Assembly (NCBI GenBank): GCA_947449875.1
Contig: CANFSY010000005.1
Coordinates: 1 to 58,125 of the forward strand
DNA length: 58,125 bases
Source of the DNA: Paracoccaceae bacterium
GTDB taxonomy: Bacteria; Pseudomonadota; Alphaproteobacteria; Rhodobacterales; Rhodobacteraceae
Direction of reading: 5' to 3'
The position numbers and the translations under genes were made by a program. This document shows, piece after piece, positions 25,677 through 34,493 of the stretch. Position 1 is the stretch's first letter. Every line of letters begins with the position of its first letter. The notes beneath the pieces were generated by a model. The model searched no databases, was not told the origin of the DNA, and was given only the letters and a program-made list of their open reading frames with translations.

Positions 25677-27844
25677 GGCTGTGGTACATCCTTATCACGG
25701 TGTTGATCTGGGCCGCCTGCCCTGCCTTTCCCCGCCCCGCCGTCATCACGGCGGGCGAACATGCGGGCTTCACACGGGTGGTGATCCAGTTTGGGGCGCC
25801 CATAGATTGGCACTTGGGGCGTGAACCACAGGGCTACCGTCTGCGCATCGTACCAAAAGCACCCACCTATGATCTGAAAAATGTTTTCAATTTAATTGGA
25901 AAAACCCGGCTTACTGCCGCGGCTGTCGATCCTGAAACGGGCGATCTAAGATTGAACCTGTCCTGCCGCTGTTTTGCCATGCCCTATGAAGAGCGGCCGG
26001 GCGTGGTTGTGGTGGATCTGCGCGATGGCGATGCCCCTGCCGGATCATCCTTTGAACTGCCTTTGGATAAGCCTGCGGTGGCGCACATCTCGGCGGACAT
26101 TGATTCTGCACAGCATTATCCTCAACCCACCTTTAACTGGTCCATCTGGTCATTGCCAACCGCGGTTTCCCTTCCGGTCGCCCCCGATCCAAACCCGCAA
26201 TTGCCGCCGTTGAACCCGAGCTTAAACCCTTTACGATCTTCTCTGATACAAGACCTCAGCCGCGGGGCATCACAAGGGCTGGTCGATATGGTTGTGCCAG
26301 ACCAAACTGCCCCCCCCCCGACTGACGGCAAGGCCTTGCCGCCACAGATCGAGATTGGGGTCCAAGACCACCTGATAACGCGCCAAAAAGATCGGCCCGG
26401 CCCAGCATTGGCAGCTCAGGGCGGTGCCTGTTGGTCTGATGATCAGCTCGACATCGCGGCTTGGGCAGGGCAACAGCCCGTCGCCGCCCAGATGGGCCCG
26501 CAGCGAAAGGGCCTGATCGCAGAGTTCGACACGCCAGATCCCGTCGCCGTAACCCGTGCCGTAAGGTTCGACCTTTTCTTGGGCTTTGGTGCCGAAGCGC
26601 GCAGTTTGATCCGCACCTTTTCGCCAGACAACCCGGATGCTGCGCTGTGGAGCAGCATGGCCCGAATTATGGATACCGCGCCCGACCCAACCCCCGCCTT
26701 TGTCGGGATGGAAGACTGCCCCACCGCTGCTGCCCTTTGGGCGACACTATCGCGACCTCATACCTTGCCCCGCAGCCCGTTGGCGAAAGCCGCTGTCTTG
26801 CGGGGTTTTTCTGCCCTTCCGCCGCACCTGCGCCAACTCTTGGGCCCCGATTTGGTAGACCGCTTCCTTCAGGCAAACGATATGACGCTTGCGACAGCGC
26901 TCTTCGATGCCATTTTACGTGATCCGAGCGTTCAAAGCCCTGCAATTGTGATCATGCAGTCCAAAATGAACCAAGCGTTGGGCAAGACTGATAGAGCGAT
27001 ATCCAAGATCAGCGACCTTGCCAAATCGCCCGGACCCAGCGCTGCCGAGGGGTTGGCTACTCTGATCGAAGAAGAAGCCCCCCTCGGTCATCCGATCACA
27101 TTTGCACAAGTTCAGGCCCTAGAGGCTTACCTCTTAGAGCGGCGCGGCGGCCCCGATGCCCCACGCTTTCAGCGGGCCTTGATCTTGGCACGGGCCGCTT
27201 CAGGCGATTTTGACAGCGCGTTCAAGAATCTGGATAGCGCGCCAGATATTGGGGCCAAGGTGTGGCAATTGCTGACAAGGACTGGCTCGAACACCGCCTT
27301 CTTAAGCCATGCCAGTTTGCTGGGGTCTGACCCAATTCCACAGGCGGCCAAAGCCTTGGCAATTCAAATTGCCGACCGAATGCTGGGACTGGGCCTTCCC
27401 GATCAGGCTGCCCTATGGATTGCGCAGGCAACGCAAACTCCGTCGCAGCTGGTGGCGCGAGTCAAACTGGCGCAAGGCGATTCTCAAGGCGCACTTAACC
27501 AGTTGCAATCTGACACCAGTGACAGCGCAAGTCAGCTTAGGGCGCAAGCTTATCAAGCGCTGGGGAATCCCAGGCAAGCTGCTGATCTTTATGCCAAACT
27601 GGGCCGGCCCCAAGATCATTGGCAGGCCCTACGCCAAGCGGGCGACTGGGTCGGGCTTGCAAAGCACGGGCCCGCCCCTTGGAAAGTTGTGGCAGAACTT
27701 GCGATCAATTCTGCCCCTTTGCTGGATGCAACGTCAGGCCCGCTTGCCCATGACACATCTTTATTGGCCCGCAGTGTGGCGACCCGCGATGCGATTTTGG
27801 ATCTTTTGGAGCAGACAAAAATTCCGGTTTCCGCCTCACAATAG
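25673..27844 (+). CDS. large secreted protein of the motA operon, unknown function
   Basis: This 723-aa protein was not assigned. It has a signal peptide (LITVLIWAACPAFPRP), then a strand-rich region to about residue 120 resembling an AMIN-type module (GFTRVVIQFGAPIDWHLGRE). A Pro-rich linker (about 155-230) and a long helical, TPR-like C-terminal half (repeated Ala-rich helices ending near residue 690) follow. It starts inside the motA stop (ATGA) and precedes a lytic transglycosylase, so a periplasmic role at the motor or in wall remodelling is plausible but unproven. A C10 tract (26310-26319) lies in the Pro-rich linker. Confidence 0.75.
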   Translation: MRLWYILITVLIWAACPAFPRPAVITAGEHAGFTRVVIQFGAPIDWHLGREPQGYRLRIVPKAPTYDLKNVFNLIGKTRLTAAAVDPETGDLRLNLSCRCFAMPYEERPGVVVVDLRDGDAPAGSSFELPLDKPAVAHISADIDSAQHYPQPTFNWSIWSLPTAVSLPVAPDPNPQLPPLNPSLNPLRSSLIQDLSRGASQGLVDMVVPDQTAPPPTDGKALPPQIEIGVQDHLITRQKDRPGPALAAQGGACWSDDQLDIAAWAGQQPVAAQMGPQRKGLIAEFDTPDPVAVTRAVRFDLFLGFGAEARSLIRTFSPDNPDAALWSSMARIMDTAPDPTPAFVGMEDCPTAAALWATLSRPHTLPRSPLAKAAVLRGFSALPPHLRQLLGPDLVDRFLQANDMTLATALFDAILRDPSVQSPAIVIMQSKMNQALGKTDRAISKISDLAKSPGPSAAEGLATLIEEEAPLGHPITFAQVQALEAYLLERRGGPDAPRFQRALILARAASGDFDSAFKNLDSAPDIGAKVWQLLTRTGSNTAFLSHASLLGSDPIPQAAKALAIQIADRMLGLGLPDQAALWIAQATQTPSQLVARVKLAQGDSQGALNQLQSDTSDSASQLRAQAYQALGNPRQAADLYAKLGRPQDHWQALRQAGDWVGLAKHGPAPWKVVAELAINSAPLLDATSGPLAHDTSLLARSVATRDAILDLLEQTKIPVSASQ
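26310..26319 (+). repeat. C10 mononucleotide tract inside the 723-aa coding sequence
   Basis: Ten consecutive C bases encode part of the APPP segment of the secreted motA-operon protein. A one-base slip would frameshift the remaining two thirds of the gene. Tracts of this length are classical slippage sites; whether it varies here is unknown. Confidence 0.85.
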
Positions 27845-27923
27845 GTCGCCGCTTACGCTCTGCTAAGGTTTGCCGGTTAATCTAGGAAGGGGGCACAACC
27901 CACGTTCAAAAAGGGTGAAACCA

Positions 27924-28625
27924 GTGCGACACAGTTCATCTTTGATCCGGCAAGTGTTGGCCTTGGCCGTGATAGCCAACGCTGGCTTCACGGCTCCGCT
28001 TCGGGCAGTGGAAGTCTCGGCATTCTTGTGCGACCAGGCTGCAGCGCAAGCGTCTCAGCTCACCGGTGTCCCGTTTGACATCTTGCGCGCGATATCGCGT
28101 GTTGAATCAGGGCGGCGGCAAGAGGGCGGATTTGGCCCCTGGCCTTGGACGATCAATGCCGATGGGCAAGGCACATTTTACGCTACCAAAAAAGACGCCG
28201 TAGCCGCCGCCCAAGCCCATTTGACCGATGGGACAGGCACTTTTGACAGCGGATGTTTTCAATTAAACTACCGTTACCATCGCGCTGCCTTTGACGGATT
28301 TGACGCGATGTTCGATCCCAAAGAAAACGCTGCATATGCCGCACGTTTTCTTTTGTCGCTTTACGACGAAAAGGGCAATTGGGCTGACGCCGTAGCCGCC
28401 TATCACTCTCGCACGCCAGATTTGGCCGACGGGTATCTTGATCGGGTCAAAGCAGTATTTCATGGGCCGAAATCTTCCGAATCTCTCACCCAAGGCGCAG
28501 CTCAACCGACTGTTATCTCGCAGGAAAACACCTTTCCCTTGCTGAAGGGGGGCGCGCAGGGGGGGTACGGTTCTCTTGTGCCGATGATCGCAGCCCGGGG
28601 CCGATTGATCGGGGGGAATTCGTGA
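27924..28625 (+). CDS. periplasmic lytic transglycosylase (SLT-type)
   Basis: A 233-aa protein with a signal peptide (LALAVIANAGFTAPLRA) and a soluble lytic transglycosylase fold. ILRAISRVESGRR places the catalytic Glu at residue 61, and GCFQLNYRYH matches the GxMQxN-type substrate motif. It probably cleaves peptidoglycan to let the rod pass. I use GTG at 27924 (AAGGG eight bases upstream); TTG at 27870 is the frame's earliest start. It lies between the 723-aa gene and flhA. There is no FlgJ-type muramidase domain on the flgJ-like gene here (42098), so this enzyme may fill that job. Confidence 0.88.
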   Translation: MRHSSSLIRQVLALAVIANAGFTAPLRAVEVSAFLCDQAAAQASQLTGVPFDILRAISRVESGRRQEGGFGPWPWTINADGQGTFYATKKDAVAAAQAHLTDGTGTFDSGCFQLNYRYHRAAFDGFDAMFDPKENAAYAARFLLSLYDEKGNWADAVAAYHSRTPDLADGYLDRVKAVFHGPKSSESLTQGAAQPTVISQENTFPLLKGGAQGGYGSLVPMIAARGRLIGGNS

Positions 28626-30700
28626 TGCTGGGGGGCAAGATAACGGCAGCAACCCTATTTCAACCCACCGTCTTGCTGGCGCTTGCCTTGATGGGGGTTA
28701 TCTTGATGATGGTGCTGCCGGTGCCGGCCTGGGTGCTGGATATCGGCCTGGCTTTGTCCTTCGCGCTGGCGATTTTGATGCTGACCGTGACCCTGTTCAT
28801 CGAGCGCCCGCTAGAGTTTTCGGCTTTTCCCACGATTCTGCTGGCCTCTTTGATGCTCCGGCTGTCGTTGAATGTCTCGTCGACCAAATTGATCATCGGG
28901 CAGGGGCACACCGGCACGGCAGCGGCAGGTCATGTCATTCAGGGCTTTGCTGATTTTATCATGGGCGGCAACCTGTTGCTGGGCATAGTGATTTTTCTCG
29001 TCCTGCTGATTGTGAACTTTGTTGTGATCACAAAAGGTGCCGGTCGTATGGCAGAGGTGGGCGCGCGCTTCGCCCTTGATGGGATGCCCGGCAAGCAACT
29101 GGCCATTGATGCCGACATGGCCGCTGGTGCCATTACCCATGCCGAGGCCAAACTGCGCCGCGAGCGGGAGCTGGCGGAAACGAATTTTTTCGGCTCTCTC
29201 GACGGGGCGTCGAAATTCGTCAAGGGCGATGCGGTGGCAAGTTTGTTGATCACCGGATTGAATATCGTGATGGGGCTGATCGTCGGGGTATTTGTGCACG
29301 GGATGCCCGTCGCGAAAGCCTTTGAAACCTATGCGATTTTGACTGTCGGCGATGGGCTTGTCGGCCAGATTCCGGCGGTAATCATCTCGGTTGGGGCGGC
29401 GCTTTTACTCGCACGTGGGGGGGCTGTCGGGGCCACGGATGTGTCCTTTTTTGCCCAACTTGGGCGCTATCCGGGGGCCTTGGGCACGGTGGCGCTGTTG
29501 ATGGCGATGATCGCCGTGGTTCCCGGCATGCCGTTTTTGCCTTTCATACTAGGTGCTGCCGCTTTGGCTGCGGCAGCTTGGCGCGCTGGGCATCAGGATG
29601 CCGAAACACCAGCCGTTGAACCTGCGGCGCAACCTTCCGGCAAGAAGCCCATGGGCGATATTCTTGATTTTGACGAGATTCACATAGAATTTGCCCCAAA
29701 TCTCGTCGCAATGGCGCTGGATCCTGCCACTGGCCTTGATGCGCGCATTGTGAATATGCGCAGCCATGTGGCCACGCAATTTGGGGTGATTTTGCCGGAA
29801 ATTCGCCTGACCGATGCGCCGGCCCTTGGCTCGGGCATTTATGCCATCCGGCTGCAAGGCGTTGAAAAGGTGCGCGATAAACTGATACCCGATCGCACCT
29901 TGGTGCTCTTGGCCGAGGGTATCTCTGCCCCCGATGGCATTGATGTGAAAGAACCCGTCTACGGGGCACCCGCCCGATGGATCTTGCCTGATCAGCAGGA
30001 AGAGGCAGCCTTTGCCGGTTTGACCGTTGTTTCGCCCCCCGAAGTCTTGGCCACCCATTTGCTAGAGGTGATCAAAGCCAATCTCGCCCGGCTTTTGTCG
30101 CTGCGTGGCCTGCGCCGCTTGCTGGATGAGTTCACCAAGACCACAGATCCAACCCGTGCCGATCAAAACAAACGGCTTTTGGATGAATTGGTGCCCGACA
30201 AGGTTCCGATCGACACTCTGCTAACGGTCTTGCGCTTGTTGCTGGAAGAACGTGTGTCGATCCGCAACCTGCCCCTTATTCTGGAAGCCGCAGCAGAAGC
30301 GCGCAGTCTGGGTACGCCGGACGCCATTTGTGAACACGTGCGTCATAGGTTGGGTTTCCAACTTGTGGCCGAATTGCGCCGCGCAGATGGCACAATTCCG
30401 CTTATTCAACTGGCCTCGGAATGGGAGAAAACCTTTGCGGCCTATCAGGTCGACGGCGACCGCGGGCAGCGTGATGTGGCCTTGCCACCTGACCAATTCA
30501 GCAGGTTGGCCAATGGTTTGGCCGAAAAGCTGAACAAGGCGGCCGAGCAGGGAACCTTTCCGGCCCTTGTCACCTCAACCCTGCGGCGGCGGTTCTTGCG
30601 CACCGTGGTTGCGGCCAAGGGGTTAACCGCCAGCGTGCTGTCTTACGAAGAAATCGGAACCGAGGCGCGACCGGCCCTTGTGGGCGTTGTGCCGATATGA
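28625..30700 (+). CDS. flhA: flagellar type III export protein FlhA
   Basis: A 691-aa export-gate protein that forms the nonameric ring. About eight membrane helices cover residues 15-310. FHIPEP-family signatures include SFALAILMLTVTLFIERPLE, FPTILLASLMLRLSLNVSST and LDGMPGKQLAIDADMAAG. The C-terminal cytoplasmic domain has VLSYEEIGTEARPALVGVVP at the end. ATG at 28625 overlaps the previous stop (TGATG). fliR follows with an ATGA overlap. Confidence 0.98.
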   Translation: MLGGKITAATLFQPTVLLALALMGVILMMVLPVPAWVLDIGLALSFALAILMLTVTLFIERPLEFSAFPTILLASLMLRLSLNVSSTKLIIGQGHTGTAAAGHVIQGFADFIMGGNLLLGIVIFLVLLIVNFVVITKGAGRMAEVGARFALDGMPGKQLAIDADMAAGAITHAEAKLRRERELAETNFFGSLDGASKFVKGDAVASLLITGLNIVMGLIVGVFVHGMPVAKAFETYAILTVGDGLVGQIPAVIISVGAALLLARGGAVGATDVSFFAQLGRYPGALGTVALLMAMIAVVPGMPFLPFILGAAALAAAAWRAGHQDAETPAVEPAAQPSGKKPMGDILDFDEIHIEFAPNLVAMALDPATGLDARIVNMRSHVATQFGVILPEIRLTDAPALGSGIYAIRLQGVEKVRDKLIPDRTLVLLAEGISAPDGIDVKEPVYGAPARWILPDQQEEAAFAGLTVVSPPEVLATHLLEVIKANLARLLSLRGLRRLLDEFTKTTDPTRADQNKRLLDELVPDKVPIDTLLTVLRLLLEERVSIRNLPLILEAAAEARSLGTPDAICEHVRHRLGFQLVAELRRADGTIPLIQLASEWEKTFAAYQVDGDRGQRDVALPPDQFSRLANGLAEKLNKAAEQGTFPALVTSTLRRRFLRTVVAAKGLTASVLSYEEIGTEARPALVGVVPI

Positions 30701-31473
30701 CGGACCTTTTTGCACAGATGCTACAGGCGGCGGGCCTGACACAAGGCTGGCTTTGGGCGGCGGCCCTTGTCTTCTTGCGTGTCGGGGCCGCGATGGCCCT
30801 AATGCCGGCCTTTGGCGATCAGGTTGTGCCGCAGCGGGTTCGGTTGGTGTTGGCGCTGGCCTTTACGGCCATTGTGCTCCCCGCGGTCGCAGGCCAGATG
30901 CAAGACCTGCCCTCAGTCCCCCTTGCTGCAGGAGAAGAGGTTTTGGCCGGCTTGACGCTGGGCATCGGGCTGCGCCTGTTTGTCTTGGCCTTGCAGACGG
31001 CGGGGTCGATTGTGGCGCAAACCACCTCTTTGTCGCAGCTTTTTGCAGGCGCGACACCCGAACCGCAGCCTGCGATCGGCAATTTGCTGACAATGGCCAG
31101 CCTTGCCTTGGCGGTGCAGGCCGGTCTTCATGTGCGTGCCGCCATTCTTTTTGTGATGTCGTACCAGATTTTGCCGGCCGGTCGCTTGCCTGCGGCCGCC
31201 GATCTTGCAGAGTGGGGGTTGCAGCGGATTGTGGCCGCGACGGTCTTGGCCTTGGGTCTGGCCGCGCCCTTCGTGATAGGGTCGGTCGTTTACAACGTGG
31301 CCCTCGGGGTGATCAACCGCGCCATGCCGCAGATGCCCGTGTCGATGGTGGGCGCACCGGTCTTGACACTGGGGGCGTTGGTCTTGATGGCACTCGCCTC
31401 GCCGCTGATCTTGGTCATCTGGCTTGAGGCGTTTACCGCCTTTCTGGCCAATCCGACCGTTATCGCAAGATGA
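30697..31473 (+). CDS. fliR: flagellar type III export gate protein FliR
   Basis: A 258-aa membrane protein with about six helices, including FLRVGAAMALMPAFGDQVVP near the start and a C-terminal PLILVIWLEAFTAFLANP. It joins FliP and FliQ in the export gate. Gene order flhA-fliR-flhB with four-base overlaps on both sides supports the call and points to strict translational coupling. Confidence 0.95.
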   Translation: MTDLFAQMLQAAGLTQGWLWAAALVFLRVGAAMALMPAFGDQVVPQRVRLVLALAFTAIVLPAVAGQMQDLPSVPLAAGEEVLAGLTLGIGLRLFVLALQTAGSIVAQTTSLSQLFAGATPEPQPAIGNLLTMASLALAVQAGLHVRAAILFVMSYQILPAGRLPAAADLAEWGLQRIVAATVLALGLAAPFVIGSVVYNVALGVINRAMPQMPVSMVGAPVLTLGALVLMALASPLILVIWLEAFTAFLANPTVIAR

Positions 31474-32549
31474 GTGAGCAAGACGCCGAAAAGTCTTTTG
31501 AACCGTCACAAAAGCGGCTTGATGAGGCCCGAAAGCGCGGCGATGTGCCAAGTTCGGCAGATCTGTCGACTGCGGCCGTCTACGGGGCCTTGGCGTTGGG
31601 GCTATCGGTGTTGGGGCACAAGGCCATTGATCAGATTGGAACAGCGGCTTCGGGATTGCTCGCACAGTCAGACCACCTTTCGCAAGATTGGCTTGGATCG
31701 GCGTACGCTCCGACGTTGGGCGCACTGGTCGGTTTTGGTGCACCGATTCTGGGGCTGGTGCTTCTGCCTTTGGGTGCGGCTTTGGCGGTGACGATGGCCC
31801 AAAGGGGCCTTACCTTTGCACCGGACCGGATTGCGCCAAAATGGTCGCGCATCTCGCCCTTGGCGGGATTGGGGCAGCGCTTTGGGGCCGAGGGCTTGTT
31901 TTCCTTTGCCAAAGGCCTGTTCAAGATGCTCGCCATTTGCGCCTTGGTTGCAGGTTTGGTGCCGCGCTATGGCGATCAAGTGCTGCAAAGCCTACGCTAT
32001 TCTGCCGGCCAATCCACTGTTTTAATGCTGCAAATCCTGATGCAGGTTCTGGTCTTGGCGTTTTTGGCCAGCCTTGTCTTTGGTGCTTTGGATTATGGCT
32101 GGCAGTGGGTCCAGCACCGCCGCCGCAACATGATGACCCGCCAAGACATGGTCGACGAGCACAAGGAAAGCGAAGGCGACCCCCACACCAAAGGGCAACG
32201 CCAGCAAAAAGGGCGCGAGATTGCGATGGCCCAGATGCTGCAAGATGTGGCCAAGGCGGATGTGGTCTTGGTGAACCCGACCCATTACGCTGTGGCCCTG
32301 AAATGGCGCAGGGGGGATCGCTCGGCCCCGATTTGTGTCGCAAAAGGGGTGGATGACGTGGCGGCGCGCATCCGCGCCAAGGCTGCCGAAGCCGGCGTGC
32401 CCGTTCACCGGGACCCGCCAACCGCCCGCGCCATTTACGCAACGGTAGAGATTGGCCAAGCGATCCGACCCGATCACTACAAATCCGTCGCCGCCGCCAT
32501 CCGCTTTGCCGAAGCGATGCGAAAACGGGCCAAAGGGATGGCGCGATGA
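31470..32549 (+). CDS. flhB: flagellar export specificity switch protein FlhB
   Basis: A 359-aa protein with four N-terminal membrane helices and a cytoplasmic domain carrying the self-cleaving NPTH motif (VLVNPTHYAVAL, Asn269). Its N-terminus SEQDAEKSFEPSQKRLDEAR is typical of the family. Cleavage of FlhB lets export switch from rod/hook to filament substrates when FliK (42490) signals hook completion. It overlaps fliR and the small ORF that follows by four bases each. Confidence 0.97.
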   Translation: MSEQDAEKSFEPSQKRLDEARKRGDVPSSADLSTAAVYGALALGLSVLGHKAIDQIGTAASGLLAQSDHLSQDWLGSAYAPTLGALVGFGAPILGLVLLPLGAALAVTMAQRGLTFAPDRIAPKWSRISPLAGLGQRFGAEGLFSFAKGLFKMLAICALVAGLVPRYGDQVLQSLRYSAGQSTVLMLQILMQVLVLAFLASLVFGALDYGWQWVQHRRRNMMTRQDMVDEHKESEGDPHTKGQRQQKGREIAMAQMLQDVAKADVVLVNPTHYAVALKWRRGDRSAPICVAKGVDDVAARIRAKAAEAGVPVHRDPPTARAIYATVEIGQAIRPDHYKSVAAAIRFAEAMRKRAKGMAR

Positions 32550-32869
32550 AAGACACCGAACGGCTGCATCGCCTTGGCCAGATCAGCGCCCTTTTGCGCG
32601 CAAGAAAATTGCAAAGGTTGCAAGGCGCAGCCCAAGCGCGCCAAGTCAGTTTGAACAGATTGGCCGCCCTAGATGCGCCGATGCCCGCACCGGATCTGCC
32701 GTCAATTGCGGCAGAGGAGGTGGCTTTGCGTTATGCGGTTTGGGTTGATCAGCGGCGGCGCGAGATCAATCTTACGCTGGCCCGCCAAACGGCCGAGTGG
32801 CACGTGGCCCTGCAAGAGGCGGCCGAGGCGTTCGGTCGTGATCAGGTTGTGCAAAGTTTGGCAGAATAG
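32546..32869 (+). CDS. small FliJ-like coiled-coil flagellar protein
   Basis: A 107-aa, mostly helical, Arg/Ala/Gln-rich protein (RLHRLGQISALLRARKLQRL) with no membrane segment. Its ATG overlaps the flhB stop. The size, helical content and position at the end of an export-gene run suggest a FliJ-like export chaperone or FliI escort, but sequence signatures are too weak to name it. Its stop faces the second fliL gene across three bases. Confidence 0.65.
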   Translation: MKDTERLHRLGQISALLRARKLQRLQGAAQARQVSLNRLAALDAPMPAPDLPSIAAEEVALRYAVWVDQRRREINLTLARQTAEWHVALQEAAEAFGRDQVVQSLAE

Positions 32870-32872
32870 GCC

Positions 32873-33334
32873 CTATGCGTCGCGACGCAGGATATCGGTT
32901 ATCAGCACATCCGTCACCTTGTCGCCAAGCACAGATTTGGCGGCCTCTAACAGGGCCGTGCGCAACGGGATCAGGTTGGTGGCATCGGTGTAAGACCCGC
33001 TAAAGCCGCCAGCACTGGCGTGGTCGAACATCACCTGCAAAAAGGCGTCACGCAATTTCGGCTCGGCCGTATCGACATCGGATGTCATGCCCGCGCGCAC
33101 CTCAAGGCTTAGTGATAGAACCATCAGGGCCGACACTTTGCCCTGCGCCATGATCGGCACGATGAATGGATTGGCCAGTTTGGCATAGTCTTTCAGCGTA
33201 TGCGCGTCATCTTCTGGCTTGATCGCAGACTCTGAGGCGTGGTCATATGACACGGGCCGGGCGACGTAACCGGCCCCCGCGCCCAAACACAGCCCCAAAA
33301 GCCCCAAAGCAAATGGCAGGATTTTACGGATCAT
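32873..33334 (-). CDS. FliL-family protein (second copy)
   Basis: A 153-aa protein with an N-terminal membrane helix (ILPFALGLLGLCLGAGAGYV) and a periplasmic domain ending KVTDVLITDILRRDA, matching the FliL family end. The body (VMFDHASAGGFSGSYTDATN) differs from the copy at 23302. It lies five bases after the flgH stop and so is the last gene of the flgB-to-flgH unit. The second FliL may act at the basal body rather than the stator, but this is inference. Confidence 0.78.
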   Translation of the reverse strand: MIRKILPFALGLLGLCLGAGAGYVARPVSYDHASESAIKPEDDAHTLKDYAKLANPFIVPIMAQGKVSALMVLSLSLEVRAGMTSDVDTAEPKLRDAFLQVMFDHASAGGFSGSYTDATNLIPLRTALLEAAKSVLGDKVTDVLITDILRRDA

Positions 33335-33339
33335 GGCGG

Positions 33340-34059
33340 TCAGAACGGAATGATGGTATCGACGGCTTGCTGCCCCCAGCCGGGCTGCTGCACATCGGTG
33401 ATCTGGCCGCGCCCGCCATAAGAAATCTGCGCCTCGGCGATTTTGTCGTAGGTGATTTCATTCTGGCGAGAGATGTCATCGGGCCTCACATATCCCTTAA
33501 CCATTAAATCGCGCATTTCGTTGTTAACCCGTACTTGCTGCTGGCCTGCGATGCGCAAGACACCGTTTGGCAATTCCTCGACCACAGTGGCGGCCAGCCG
33601 CAGCGTAACCTTTTCAGTGCGCGCCACATTTCCGGTACCCGCAAAGGTGGATGCCGAGTTGACCGAAACCAAATCGGCCGAACTTGCCCCATCGGGCAGC
33701 ACCGCGGCATCCAAACGCTGGGGAATCCCGAACAAAGACGGCATTCCCATTTTATCACTCGCGGTGCGGCTGCGACCGGTGGAATCCTTGATGGTGGCCT
33801 GATCGTCAATCTCGACCACCACGGTCAGAATGTCGCCGCGCGCACTGGCGCGGTGGTCGCCCAGAAGCGAACTGCGCTGCGCTGTCCACAGCGACGATTG
33901 CTCTGTCGGGCCGCGATCATCGGCGACGGCGGGCAGGGTGGAATAGACCCCGTTTTGCGCGGGGCTGTTGGGCATGGCAGAAAAGTCGGGGCTGTGGCCC
34001 ACCTTGGCAAGGTTGCCACAGGCCGATAATATCAAAAACGCTAGGAAAGATTTGCGCAT
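33340..34059 (-). CDS. flgH: flagellar L-ring protein FlgH
   Basis: A 239-aa outer-membrane lipoprotein. The signal MRKSFLAFLILSAC has a lipobox (LSAC) with the lipidated Cys14. Family motifs follow: SSLWTAQRSSLLGDHRASAR and GDILTVVVEIDD, then VLRIAGQQQVRVNNEMRDLM. ATG at 34059 is used; GTG at 34068 overlaps flgA and would add three residues. It works with FlgI as the LP ring, although flgI lies in the opposite-strand block at 18891. Confidence 0.95.
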   Translation of the reverse strand: MRKSFLAFLILSACGNLAKVGHSPDFSAMPNSPAQNGVYSTLPAVADDRGPTEQSSLWTAQRSSLLGDHRASARGDILTVVVEIDDQATIKDSTGRSRTASDKMGMPSLFGIPQRLDAAVLPDGASSADLVSVNSASTFAGTGNVARTEKVTLRLAATVVEELPNGVLRIAGQQQVRVNNEMRDLMVKGYVRPDDISRQNEITYDKIAEAQISYGGRGQITDVQQPGWGQQAVDTIIPF

Positions 34060-34064
34060 GTTTC

Positions 34065-34493
34065 TCACTCTTGCGGGTTGGGGCCAACGCGCACGCTGCC
34101 ATCCGGGGCGACCGCGCCCTGAACGGTCATATGCGAAGACAGGTTCATCACTTTGATCACAGCCCCAGCACCGCCCCGTTCCAGCGCGCGGCCGTCGGTG
34201 CGGATGGTTAGGCCTGCGACTTGGTAGACGACCGACACCACCTGATTGCGCTGGATCAGGGCCGGTGACTCCAGATCGGCGGCATGAACGGGCCGGCCGG
34301 CGTAAAGTGTCACTTTGGCTTCAAGCCCCACGCCGGCATCGGTGGCGGTCAGCGCGCCGATGATGTCGGCGGGCACTGTGGCCAGATCTTGGGCTGTCAC
34401 GATGGTCTGCGCCTTGATCGTGCGGGTGGCGACCACACTGTCGGCCATGGCCGCGCAGGGAAAAAGGGCCGCCAACACCAAGACCCGCATCAT
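34065..34493 (-). CDS. flgA: flagellar P-ring assembly chaperone FlgA
   Basis: A 142-aa periplasmic SAF-domain protein with a signal peptide (MRVLVLAALFPCAAMADS). Features include IKAQTIVTAQDLATVPADI and, near the end, GAVIKVMNLSS followed by QGAVAPDGSVRV, the usual C-terminal FlgA sequence. It helps FlgI subunits assemble into the P-ring. The ATG overlaps the flgG stop (ATGA). Confidence 0.92.
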   Translation of the reverse strand: MMRVLVLAALFPCAAMADSVVATRTIKAQTIVTAQDLATVPADIIGALTATDAGVGLEAKVTLYAGRPVHAADLESPALIQRNQVVSVVYQVAGLTIRTDGRALERGGAGAVIKVMNLSSHMTVQGAVAPDGSVRVGPNPQE

